In this document: positions 19,623 to 25,783 of the stretch, piece after piece
Layout: every line of letters starts with the position of its first letter
Numbering within the stretch: the first letter of the stretch is position 1
Source of the DNA: a virus
Direction: 5' to 3' (one strand)
DNA: 64,000 nucleotides
Virus record (IMG/VR): IMGVR_UViG_3300046804_002762
Coordinates: 31,681-95,680 of that record
Made by a program: the position numbers and the translations under genes
Notes under the pieces: generated by a model
What the model saw: the letters and a program-made list of their open reading frames with translations, nothing else
Told to the model about the DNA's origin: nothing
Databases searched by the model: none

Positions 19623-19811
19623 ATGACTGCATTTGTAACTCCCAAAAGCAAAAAAGCACAGAATCGTTTCTGTAACTTAATGAATCAAAATAATGAATGT
19701 ATTGTTGAGCAACATCGAGGTGATAAGGTGTTTCTCACTTCTGCTAACGGTAAGTATCACTTTTGGGCGAATCTTAACCACGACAAAGACTGGAACATTG
19801 AGTTGAATTAA
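19623..19811 (+). CDS. Conserved small cyanophage protein
   Basis: 62 aa: VTPKSKKAQNRFCNLMNQNN, ECIVEQHRGDKVFLTSANGK and YHFW. I recognise this KSKKA-NR...EC-VEQH-G...SANGK pattern from cyanophages. Small α+β fold, function unknown. Confidence 0.6.
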   Translation: MTAFVTPKSKKAQNRFCNLMNQNNECIVEQHRGDKVFLTSANGKYHFWANLNHDKDWNIELN

Positions 19812-19816
19812 AGTAA

Positions 19817-19853
19817 CTCTGGGGCCTTCAAAGTGTCCTAGTAGTATGAACAT
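19817..19853 (+). promoter_or_regulatory. 37-base module repeat, copy 14 (hybrid)
   Basis: Starts like the main type (CTCTGGGGCC, TTCAAAGTGTCC) but ends like the divergent type (-10 AGTAGT, 19840-19845), so it looks like a recombinant of the two. The embedded ATG (19846) starts the next gene. Confidence 0.65.
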
Positions 19854-20133
19854 CACTGACCTCTTCGATTCCATCAAACTCTCTGAGCAACTTGCGCTCG
19901 AAAACTATCAGCAACGCAACGGTGTTGTTGATTATCGTCTCGATGGAGTTTGTCATCACTACTTCGCAAAGTATGATCTGAATGGCACTCGCACTGGTGA
20001 GATTTGCCTCACCTGTAAAGTTTCCAAAACTGTAAAAGGTTCACTTCGTTATACTTTCCAGATCGACGGTAAGCGTATCGCAGAGAAGCAAATCCCTGCA
20101 GAGTTTAACCTTCTGGGTGCCTTCCGTAATTGA
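19846..20133 (+). CDS. Small protein, paralogue of the gene at 18762
   Basis: 95 aa starting at the repeat ATG (MNITDLFDSIKLSEQLALEN); no alternative Met. Shares the N-terminal helix and the C-terminal TVKG...GKRIA sheet with its paralogue 1.1 kb upstream. Function unknown. Confidence 0.65.
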   Translation: MNITDLFDSIKLSEQLALENYQQRNGVVDYRLDGVCHHYFAKYDLNGTRTGEICLTCKVSKTVKGSLRYTFQIDGKRIAEKQIPAEFNLLGAFRN

Positions 20134-20135
20134 AA

Positions 20136-20172
20136 CTCTGGGGACTTGAAAGTGTCCCTATAGTATAACCAC
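20136..20172 (+). promoter_or_regulatory. 37-base module repeat, copy 15
   Basis: CTCTGGGGAC, TTGAAAGTGTCC, -10 TATAGT (20159-20164), ATAACCAC. No embedded ATG; the next gene starts at 20186. Lies two bases after a stop codon. Confidence 0.75.
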
Positions 20173-20185
20173 AACGCTTCTCACA

Positions 20186-20497
20186 ATGCGAGTCATCGAA
20201 CGTCAAATGAATCAAGCAATCTCCCAAGAGATTGATTGGAAAAAGGATAACACTGAAGTTATCAACATTGAAGGTGTAAGTTTCGTCTATCTGTATAGCA
20301 ATCTGATTGCAATGGTAGGTGATACTTGGTTGGAATTGTTTGATGGTGGGCATAAGTCAGCAACCACCAAGTCTCGTCTTAATGCTATTCTGAAAGAGCA
20401 TGGAAATAGCGAATACATCTACCAGAAAAACTTCAACTGGTTTGTGTCTACCAAGTACGGTGATGTTCCTTTCAATGATGGCATCAAACTGAACTGA
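20186..20497 (+). CDS. Widely conserved small phage protein
   Basis: 103 aa, MRVIERQMNQAISQEIDWKK, then ATTKSRLNAILKEHG and FVSTKYGDVPFNDG. This MRVIE-MN-AI...TKSRLNA...VPF-DG family is common in diverse phages; function unknown. First gene of a six-gene overlapping run under repeat 15. Confidence 0.65.
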   Translation: MRVIERQMNQAISQEIDWKKDNTEVINIEGVSFVYLYSNLIAMVGDTWLELFDGGHKSATTKSRLNAILKEHGNSEYIYQKNFNWFVSTKYGDVPFNDGIKLN

Positions 20498-20500
20498 ACT

Positions 20501-20674
20501 ATGATGACTGATACCGACAAAGTGTTCGCACTAACTGAACTTCTCAATGACGTAATTCACACTCTTGAAATGAAACAGTATGACATCGAAGATGCTACTC
20601 TGTCTTATGAATGTGTGACTGATGCTGATAAGTTTCGCCAAAAGATGATCGACATTCTTTATCCCAACAAATGA
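20501..20674 (+). CDS. Hypothetical small protein
   Basis: 57 aa (MMTDTDKVFALTELLNDVIH), acidic and helical, with a second adjacent ATG. Three bases after the previous stop; 4-base overlap with the next. Confidence 0.5.
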   Translation: MMTDTDKVFALTELLNDVIHTLEMKQYDIEDATLSYECVTDADKFRQKMIDILYPNK

Positions 20675-20820
20675 CAAAATCCTTCAAAAAGTTCATCTGG
20701 AAAGACTCTAACTCCGACCAAACAAAGGTTATTCTTGCCAGGTCAGAATACCAAGCAAGGAAACAAAACTTCGGCAATCTTGCTGGTTATCTTTACTCTC
20801 ACTCTGTTCCTCTTAACTGA
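20671..20820 (+). CDS. Hypothetical small basic protein
   Basis: 49 aa (MTKSFKKFIWKDSNSDQTKV, RSEYQARKQNFGNL), basic. ATGA overlap upstream and TGATG downstream. No family recognised. Confidence 0.5.
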   Translation: MTKSFKKFIWKDSNSDQTKVILARSEYQARKQNFGNLAGYLYSHSVPLN

Positions 20821-20954
20821 TGTTCACGATTCGTTATTTCACTCCTTATCAACAAGTCTGGAGAACGCAAAGTTTCTCTACATTAGAGGAAGCAAATCGT
20901 ATGGTTGACTTCTATCGCTCTTGTGGATCTCCTGCTGAATTACTAACCAAATGA
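20820..20954 (+). CDS. Conserved small cyanophage protein
   Basis: 44 aa: MFTIRYFTPYQQVWRTQSF, then TLEEANRMVDFYRSCG. A β-hairpin followed by a helix, a pattern I recall from short cyanophage proteins beginning MFTVRYFT. Coupled to both neighbours by overlaps. Confidence 0.5.
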   Translation: MFTIRYFTPYQQVWRTQSFSTLEEANRMVDFYRSCGSPAELLTK

Positions 20955-21142
20955 CTGAACTTCAAAAAGATTCAATTCTTGCAAACATCGTTGAACAAGT
21001 ACAATCTCGAATCACATATCTTGTCGAGCAAAATCTAATTGAAGAGTCTTATGCTCTGTATAAGGAATGGGAAGAACATCTAGACGATAATATCAGAGAA
21101 CTTGAAATTATCACTGTTATTGACCTCACTACAATTAACTGA
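20951..21142 (+). CDS. Hypothetical small helical protein
   Basis: 63 aa, acidic (QSRITYLVEQNLIEESYALY, EEHLDDNIRELEII). ATGA overlap with the previous gene. No family recognised. Confidence 0.5.
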   Translation: MTELQKDSILANIVEQVQSRITYLVEQNLIEESYALYKEWEEHLDDNIRELEIITVIDLTTIN

Positions 21143-21144
21143 TT

Positions 21145-21372
21145 ATGATTACTCTCACCACTGTTAATCTGCCTTTCATCATTAACAAGGAAAAGACCAA
21201 AGATGAGAAGCAAGAAGGTATGTTTGCTCTCTACTTTTACAGTCGAAAGATTATACACAAGAACAGAGTAAGGTATAAGTTTGAACCTCTAAGATTCGAT
21301 GGTAAGCAAGCACGTTTCAAGTCAAGAAAGGATGCCAAACGTTATGCTCAGTACCGATTAGGGATTGATTGA
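21145..21372 (+). CDS. Hypothetical small basic protein
   Basis: 75 aa, basic second half (FDGKQARFKSRKDAKRYAQY). Last gene of the repeat-15 run, closed by a terminator 12 bases later. Confidence 0.55.
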   Translation: MITLTTVNLPFIINKEKTKDEKQEGMFALYFYSRKIIHKNRVRYKFEPLRFDGKQARFKSRKDAKRYAQYRLGID

Positions 21373-21383
21373 TTATACTGTAG

Positions 21384-21409
21384 AGAGGGTACTTATACCC
21401 TCTTTTTTT
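21384..21409 (+). terminator. Rho-independent terminator
   Basis: 8-bp stem AGAGGGTA / TACCCTCT, CTTA loop, then a run of T. It separates the + strand run from the minus-strand GIY-YIG gene that ends at 21415. Confidence 0.85.
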
Positions 21410-21414
21410 ATTGC

Positions 21415-22191
21415 TTACTGATAGAACCAATAACAACCTTTCCAGGTATATTTGTGCGGATGTTTGAGTGATTTAGTACAACCACTATCTCCACCAGTGC
21501 CCAGTTCTCTCCCTGCTGCTCTTACACTTGGGAAGGCATATTTGATTTTATTTGTTACTTTATCTACGCCATAAATCGCATAACTTTTCTTTTTATCTTC
21601 CAACTTGATTATTCTGTGCCCCTTAACTTTCCATCCGTGTTTAATGTAACGATGAAGATTTGAAACTGCTATATCTAAACTCTCAGCACATTCTGTTATA
21701 CTATCATAGTAAGTTTCTTCCAAGGTATCAACATTTATTGTTTTTACCTTAACTCTACTATGTTTACCATCACCTCTAATAGTAAAATTAGCACCACTTC
21801 TTTTCATTCCTTTTCTTATATTTTCTATGTGCTCTGGTGTTTTCTCAACTCCAGTCATTGTGTCGCTTATTCTATCTTTTAGTTCGTCGCTTATTCTATA
21901 CTGTCCTCCAGCACCTGATGTCTGATTGTAACCATTATTGTAGGAATTGTATTCACTAATCCAGTAAGTTTCTCTTTCATCAAGTATATCTGATGAACAC
22001 TCTTCTATCACTCTTATGTTAAACTTATCTGCCCCATATTTGCGAAGAGATTTGTATAGTGGAGAGGGATTCATTCTCCTCGCTTCATATAGATGTTCTT
22101 TCCATCTTTTGTTCAGTTCATTTATAGTTTGACCCACATAATACTTACCAGTTTCTTTATTGTAGATTGCGTAGATTATTCCTTGGTTCAT
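21415..22191 (-). CDS. GIY-YIG homing endonuclease (minus strand)
   Basis: 258 aa. GIY-YIG domain at the N-terminus (GIIY 4-7, YYVG 17-20, Arg29 in NKRW, ERETYWI region), as in I-TevI-type enzymes. A NUMOD3-like segment (TPEHIENIRKGMKRSG) and two NUMOD1-like helix-turn-helix modules follow (SITECAESLDIAVSNLHRYI; ...FPSVRAAGRELGTG), ending KGCYWFY. Free-standing and opposed to the neighbouring genes. It should nick or cut an intergenic or genic site of related phages; the site is unknown. Confidence 0.9.
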   Translation of the reverse strand: MNQGIIYAIYNKETGKYYVGQTINELNKRWKEHLYEARRMNPSPLYKSLRKYGADKFNIRVIEECSSDILDERETYWISEYNSYNNGYNQTSGAGGQYRISDELKDRISDTMTGVEKTPEHIENIRKGMKRSGANFTIRGDGKHSRVKVKTINVDTLEETYYDSITECAESLDIAVSNLHRYIKHGWKVKGHRIIKLEDKKKSYAIYGVDKVTNKIKYAFPSVRAAGRELGTGGDSGCTKSLKHPHKYTWKGCYWFYQ

Positions 22192-22454
22192 TACTGATAA
22201 GACGCTCTAATAATATGTATAAATAGCAGGTTTTTTACTGATAGATTGCTATACTAAACTGTGGAAAACTAAATGTAAAATAAAAGGTATAGTAGTTTGT
22301 TATACCGTTTGTATTATATTTGATAAATGTGAGTTCTTGTAGTGATCTTACCCGACGTTAGCACAGGACCGCACTTTTGTCAACCCCAGCGTCACAAAAT
22401 CCCCACAATCCCCCCGCATAAAATCACCATCCCCTCATAAATACCCTCAAGACC
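22192..22454. other. Intergenic region before the strong promoter
   Basis: No credible gene. Left part AT-rich, with a small hairpin GGTATA / TATACC near 22.29 kb; right part (about 22.35-22.44 kb) is C-rich and unlike its surroundings (CCCCACAATCCCCCCGC). It may hold operators or replication signals; nothing specific is recognised. Confidence 0.35.
22218..22225 (+). promoter_or_regulatory. Possible late promoter TATAAATA
   Basis: Exact late consensus on the + strand, but 290 bases from the next + gene and just upstream of the minus-strand GIY-YIG gene's start. No hairpin cassette around it. Could be chance or could make antisense-free leader RNA. Confidence 0.3.
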
Positions 22455-22483
22455 TTGACACAAACTCCCAGGCATCTTACAAT
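22455..22483 (+). promoter_or_regulatory. Strong sigma70-type promoter
   Basis: Perfect -35 TTGACA (22455-22460), 17-base spacer, -10 TACAAT (22478-22483). About 29 bases before the ATG at 22512, which has an AGGAG Shine-Dalgarno. One of the best host-type promoters in the window; the gene is probably expressed immediately after infection. Confidence 0.75.
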
Positions 22484-22511
22484 ACACTCATAACACACCA
22501 GGAGCGTACTT

Positions 22512-22685
22512 ATGTCAGTTGCTTATAGTCAGGCACAGAAGCAGCGTTATAGAATCACTCTGGATTTATCAGTGTTCGGTGACTTCGACCCCCACCAGAT
22601 TGATTGGGAGAAGTTATTCAAGTTGGAACCTGCAGAGAAGTGTGAGGCGTATGTAGAGGACTTAAGTACACCTGACCGTTGGTGA
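22512..22685 (+). CDS. Conserved small cyanophage protein, immediate-early candidate
   Basis: 57 aa: YRITLDLSVFGDFDPHQIDW, then KCEAYVEDLSTPDRW. I recall this YRITLDL-VF-DF-P-QIDW...VPDRW pattern from cyanophage genomes. Unlike most genes here it has a clear Shine-Dalgarno (AGGAG) and a strong sigma70 promoter. Function unknown. Confidence 0.65.
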   Translation: MSVAYSQAQKQRYRITLDLSVFGDFDPHQIDWEKLFKLEPAEKCEAYVEDLSTPDRW

Positions 22686-22695
22686 GTGTTAGTAA

Positions 22696-22732
22696 CTCTG
22701 GGGCCTTGAAAGTGTCCCTATAGTATAGACAC
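22696..22732 (+). promoter_or_regulatory. 37-base module repeat, copy 16
   Basis: CTCTGGGGCC, TTGAAAGTGTCC, -10 TATAGT (22719-22724), ATAGACAC. Last copy; no embedded ATG, the gene starts at 22757. Confidence 0.75.
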
Positions 22733-22756
22733 CAATCAACCGCAAATCTCCGACAA

Positions 22757-22984
22757 ATGACTATTCTCAAAGACATGTACACTGGTAAAGTTCGTCTCTC
22801 TCTTGTGGAATATGATGCCTTCCTGAGTGCAATCGAAGGTCTGCAATCGTTCGTTTTGAGCACCAACGCAGATTGTGAAATGGCATACGATTGGGTATGC
22901 GATCAGTGCAACATTCATTCCTTTGTTGCTGATCACTACGCTTGGGATTTGTTCTTCAAAACCTACGAATCTGCAATCGACTGA
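22757..22984 (+). CDS. Hypothetical small protein
   Basis: 75 aa (MTILKDMYTGKVRLSLVEYD, FVADHYAWDLFFKTYESAID), helical with three Cys. Start context GACAAATGACT. Function unknown. Confidence 0.55.
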   Translation: MTILKDMYTGKVRLSLVEYDAFLSAIEGLQSFVLSTNADCEMAYDWVCDQCNIHSFVADHYAWDLFFKTYESAID

Positions 22985-23016
22985 GTTACACTTTTCCCAC
23001 TTCAATTCTTCACCAA

Positions 23017-23181
23017 ATGACTAACACTTTCCGAGTTGTAATTCCTACCGCTGATGGTATACAAGTCGCTGGAGAGTTTCCTACTCGCTTGTTCGCAAGT
23101 ATGTTCCAGCAAGTTATCCTTACTGATCGCGGTCTTAAGTGTATGATTGAAGAGTTCATTAACGGTCAATGGTTGGACTGA
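23017..23181 (+). CDS. Hypothetical small protein
   Basis: 54 aa from ATG in context ACCAAATGACT; the longer frame from 22942 overlaps the previous gene. β-rich start (FRVVIPTADGIQVAGEF) then a helix. No family recognised. Confidence 0.5.
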   Translation: MTNTFRVVIPTADGIQVAGEFPTRLFASMFQQVILTDRGLKCMIEEFINGQWLD

Positions 23182-23227
23182 ATCCTTCCATTCTCACTTA
23201 CACTTTTTCCCCTAAACTTTTCCTGAA

Positions 23228-23476
23228 ATGACTGTTACTTACCAACGCAATGCTCTCGACATTTCCTATAACGGTTGGGAGAATTATGAGACCTGGAATG
23301 TTGCTCTCTGGATCAACAATGATGAGGGTTTGTATGACATCGCTCGTCGTTGTGATGATTATCAAGACTTCGTAGATGCGGTCGAAGGACTTATCTCTAA
23401 GACGCCTGACGGAGTATCATTCACTGACCCGAAAGTGAACGTGATTCAGATTAACTCAGACTTGTTCGATTTCTAG
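23228..23476 (+). CDS. Conserved small protein with NGWENYETWNVALW motif
   Basis: 82 aa. NGWENYETWNVALWINNDEG is the hallmark of a small family found in many phages and some bacteria, followed by a helical segment. Function unknown to me. Start context TGAAATGACT. Confidence 0.65.
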   Translation: MTVTYQRNALDISYNGWENYETWNVALWINNDEGLYDIARRCDDYQDFVDAVEGLISKTPDGVSFTDPKVNVIQINSDLFDF

Positions 23477-23518
23477 TCTTAAGTATCACTCACCGATCAC
23501 ACAGTTACTAACACTCAA

Positions 23519-23680
23519 ATGACTCAATCACGCACCGTCACCTTCACTAACGTTCAGGACAATGTGGAGCGTACTGTAGAGTTTCCTGATTATAGCAGTG
23601 CCTACCGATTCGTCACCACTTTGCATATCGCTGGTGTCCAAGCAGTGGTTAATCTTCTCCCTGAAGATATCGCTGCCTGA
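23519..23680 (+). CDS. Hypothetical small protein
   Basis: 53 aa (MTQSRTVTFTNVQDNVERTV, then YRFVTTLHIAGVQAVVN). β-hairpin then helix. Start context CTCAAATGACT. The gene and the next two share ACACAGTTACT-like leaders. Confidence 0.5.
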   Translation: MTQSRTVTFTNVQDNVERTVEFPDYSSAYRFVTTLHIAGVQAVVNLLPEDIAA

Positions 23681-23714
23681 TAACACTTAAGACTCACACA
23701 GTTACTCATACACA

Positions 23715-23876
23715 ATGCGTTACATTTCCTCCAGTCGTTATACGCTTGATGAGATCGCTGAGCAATGTCGTCTGGCAGTATTAGCAGCAAGTCCTAACAC
23801 TCAAGAGCGTACAGATCTTTATACTGAGGTCCGTAAGTTCTATCACTACAGCAACCCTCTCCTGGTTGCACAGTAA
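23715..23876 (+). CDS. Hypothetical small helical protein
   Basis: 53 aa (YTLDEIAEQCRLAVLAASPN, LYTEVRKFYHYS). Start context CACAATG. No family recognised. Confidence 0.5.
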   Translation: MRYISSSRYTLDEIAEQCRLAVLAASPNTQERTDLYTEVRKFYHYSNPLLVAQ

Positions 23877-23953
23877 GGTATCACAAGAGGAATGAGATGC
23901 GCCTCTATAAAGACACTCACCAAACACACAGTTTCTAACAACAAACAACACAA

Positions 23954-24094
23954 ATGTCTAAGCAAGTTCTCATCTCTCTGCTGGCACAAGGTAATACTGG
24001 TGCTGAGATTCTTCAGATCCTGGATACTCTGGGCAGTGAGCAATCTTCGGAGGGTGCTTATAATGAACCCACTGCAGATGTGATCGAGTTCTGA
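23954..24094 (+). CDS. Conserved small cyanophage protein
   Basis: 46 aa: MSKQVLISLLAQGNTGAEIL, QILDTLGS and a C-terminal DVIEF. This LLAQGNTG-EIL-ILD pattern is common in T4-like cyanophages. An in-frame or overlapping frame from 23892 is rejected. Last gene of the small-gene region. Confidence 0.6.
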   Translation: MSKQVLISLLAQGNTGAEILQILDTLGSEQSSEGAYNEPTADVIEF

Positions 24095-24104
24095 TACTAA
24101 CTGT

Positions 24105-24156
24105 GTGCCCCTTGGTTGTTATACAGAGCGTGAGTGATGTTGACACTGAGGGGCAC
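24105..24156 (+). other. Inverted repeat overlapping a promoter
   Basis: GTGCCCCT (24105-24112) and AGGGGCAC (24149-24156), 8 bp perfect, 36 bases apart. The right arm lies inside the spacer of the promoter at 24140-24168, so it could be a repressor site or an attenuating fold. Confidence 0.45.
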
Positions 24157-24168
24157 TTATGTTATGAT
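24140..24168 (+). promoter_or_regulatory. Strong sigma70-type promoter
   Basis: TTGACA (24140-24145), 17-base spacer, TATGAT (24163-24168). The first gene downstream starts 180 bases later (24349), so the RNA would have a long leader containing a GC-rich hairpin, or encode a small RNA. Confidence 0.75.
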
Positions 24169-24197
24169 TGGTGATGATAGTGATTTGGCAGTGTTTT

Positions 24198-24220
24198 GCG
24201 CCGATTGTTTATATCGGCGC
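24198..24220 (+). other. GC-rich hairpin in a long leader
   Basis: 8-bp perfect stem GCGCCGAT / ATCGGCGC with a TGTTTAT loop, followed by more GCGGCGGCG. There is no T-run, so not a standard terminator. It lies about 23 bases after the predicted RNA start of the 24140 promoter. The 24095-24348 stretch holds no gene. Confidence 0.5.
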
Positions 24221-24348
24221 GGCGGCGTTGTGTTATAAACCCGCCCTGATGCCCCCCCTTATTAAAAAAAGCCAACTACCCTAACCTACAGAGGTGACAA
24301 ATCGACCTCTAAATATAAATCTCATAAAAATTTTCCGGAGTATAAAAA

Positions 24349-24459
24349 ATGTTTACGAGGTGGATTCATAAGAAAGGAAAGTCTTGCCCGGATAAACGTT
24401 GTAGGAGTTATAAGACACAAGCAAAGGCAAATGGTGCGCGTAAGAGAAAAAAGAAGTAA
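24349..24459 (+). CDS. Small basic protein with Cys pair
   Basis: 36 aa, MFTRWIHKKGKSCPDKRCRS then a Lys/Arg-rich tail. Good Shine-Dalgarno CCGGAG before the ATG and a TATAAATC late-like box (about 24313-24320) upstream. May bind nucleic acid by charge. Overlaps the next gene by 29 bases. Confidence 0.5.
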   Translation: MFTRWIHKKGKSCPDKRCRSYKTQAKANGARKRKKK

Positions 24460-24577
24460 ACCTTACTGGGGATTTTGGAAGGTTGTGTTAGCGGGCTGGA
24501 TGATTCGTTATCCACGTCCTTTTTTTGTGACACTTGGATTTTGCATGTTTGTGATATATAATGCAGTAACAAAATGA
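24431..24577 (+). CDS. Small membrane protein
   Basis: 48 aa in another frame over the end of the previous gene: MVRVREKRSKPYWGFWKVV, then RPFFVTLGFCMFVIYNAV. Basic start and one or two membrane segments. The 29-base overlap lowers confidence. Confidence 0.45.
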   Translation: MVRVREKRSKPYWGFWKVVLAGWMIRYPRPFFVTLGFCMFVIYNAVTK

Positions 24578-24609
24578 AATAGAAAAAAAAAATTCCGGAG
24601 AAATTTTTT

Positions 24610-24804
24610 ATGACTAGCAAGATATATCACATATATGCAAAGGATAGGTGCATATTTCATTCAATCAAAGAAGAAGAATTCAAGACAACTTGGAATACTC
24701 TGAAAAATATGGTTGGATTAATGAAAACTGACTATACTGTAGATGATTTGTCCTATGAGGAGTTGATTGTAAATAAAGAGACAATTCTAAATTCTTCTCA
24801 TTGA
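24610..24804 (+). CDS. Conserved small protein
   Basis: 64 aa (MTSKIYHIYAKDRCIFHSIK, EEEFKTTWNTLKNMVGLM, YEELIVNKE). Shine-Dalgarno CCGGAG as for 24349. The IYHIYAKD-C-FHS-KEEEF-TW pattern recalls a cyanophage family found near virion genes. Function unknown. Confidence 0.6.
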   Translation: MTSKIYHIYAKDRCIFHSIKEEEFKTTWNTLKNMVGLMKTDYTVDDLSYEELIVNKETILNSSH

Positions 24805-24854
24805 CAAGACATATATAGACTGTTAAAATTGATATTGAAGGTTATTTTTAACTT

Positions 24855-25622
24855 ATGGCAAAAGGATTTACTATTAAAGCTACTGCACCAAAGCCCAAAG
24901 AACAAGAATGGGACATTGATGCAATTAAAGAAAGAATGCGAGGAAAATCTATTGTATTTTGTCTTCCTGGAAGGGGATGTTCATTTATTTTTCTAAAAGC
25001 ATTTGTACAACTTTGTTTTGACATGGTTCAAAACGGAATGAGTATTCAAATTTCACAAGATTACTCATCGATGGTTAATTTTGCTCGCTGCAAATGTTTA
25101 GGAGCAAATGTTCTTCGTGGTCCGAAACAAATTCCTTGGGACGGTAAACTCGAATATGATTACCAACTTTGGATTGATTCGGATATTGTCTTTGATTCTA
25201 CCAAATTCTGGCAACTTTGTGATCTATCTTTTCCTGCTGATGGAGAAGAAAAGGAAATTGTAGCAGGATGGTATGCGACTGAAGATGGACACACAACTTC
25301 AGTCGCACATTGGTTAGAAGAAGATGATTTCCGCAAAAATGGCGGAGTTATGAATCACGAAACTGTAGAAAGTATCTCAAAGCGTCGTAATCCATTTACA
25401 GTTGATTACACTGGATTTGGTTGGGTTCTGATTAAGAAAGGTGTCTTTGAGAATCTTGAATATCCATGGTTTGCTCCAAAAATGCAACAATTTGAATCTG
25501 GAAATGTACAGGATATGTGTGGAGAAGATGTTTCATTCTGCCTTGATGCAAAAGAAGCAGGATTTGAGATTTGGTGTGATCCTCGTATCCGTGTTGGGCA
25601 TGAGAAAACTCGTATTATTTGA
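24855..25622 (+). CDS. GT-A type glycosyltransferase
   Basis: 255 aa. IVFCLPGRGCSFIFLKAFVQ opens a Rossmann-like nucleotide-sugar fold, WIDSDIVF holds the DxD motif (Asp108, Asp110) for metal and sugar-nucleotide binding, and FTVDYTGFGWVLIKKGVFEN plus GEDVSFCLDAKEAGFEIWCD supply the acceptor region, with GEDVSF as the usual ED catalytic motif. Similar genes stand upstream of the virion operon in cyanophages and may glycosylate DNA or virion proteins; the target is inferred only. Translationally coupled to the next gene by TGATG. Confidence 0.75.
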   Translation: MAKGFTIKATAPKPKEQEWDIDAIKERMRGKSIVFCLPGRGCSFIFLKAFVQLCFDMVQNGMSIQISQDYSSMVNFARCKCLGANVLRGPKQIPWDGKLEYDYQLWIDSDIVFDSTKFWQLCDLSFPADGEEKEIVAGWYATEDGHTTSVAHWLEEDDFRKNGGVMNHETVESISKRRNPFTVDYTGFGWVLIKKGVFENLEYPWFAPKMQQFESGNVQDMCGEDVSFCLDAKEAGFEIWCDPRIRVGHEKTRII

Positions 25623-25783
25623 TGACTAAACACTACGACATTTTATACAAAGGTTGTAAAATATATCAGAACCTCACCATCGAAGAGTGTAGTGAGGTTC
25701 TACAAGACCTCTCAGAGCGTTTTTTCTCGGAAGAGGATATTGATCCAAATTTAATTGAACTGGAGGAAATTAAACATGGCTAA
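25622..25783 (+). CDS. Hypothetical small acidic protein
   Basis: 53 aa: MTKHYDILYKGCKIYQNLTI, ECSEVLQDLSERFF, then acidic. The D-LYKG-KIY-NLT-EEC pattern recalls a cyanophage family. Overlaps the glycosyltransferase stop and the next gene's start (8 bases). Confidence 0.6.
   Translation: MTKHYDILYKGCKIYQNLTIEECSEVLQDLSERFFSEEDIDPNLIELEEIKHG

Noticed and set aside
22218-22225. TATAAATA as promoter of the GIY-YIG gene
   Set aside because: The box is on the + strand while the gene is on the minus strand; no equivalent minus-strand box or cassette is seen.
6006-22732. Regular repeats as a CRISPR array
   Set aside because: Spacing is irregular (0.3-2.6 kb), the intervening DNA is coding, and each repeat abuts a gene start, so these are promoter-type repeats.
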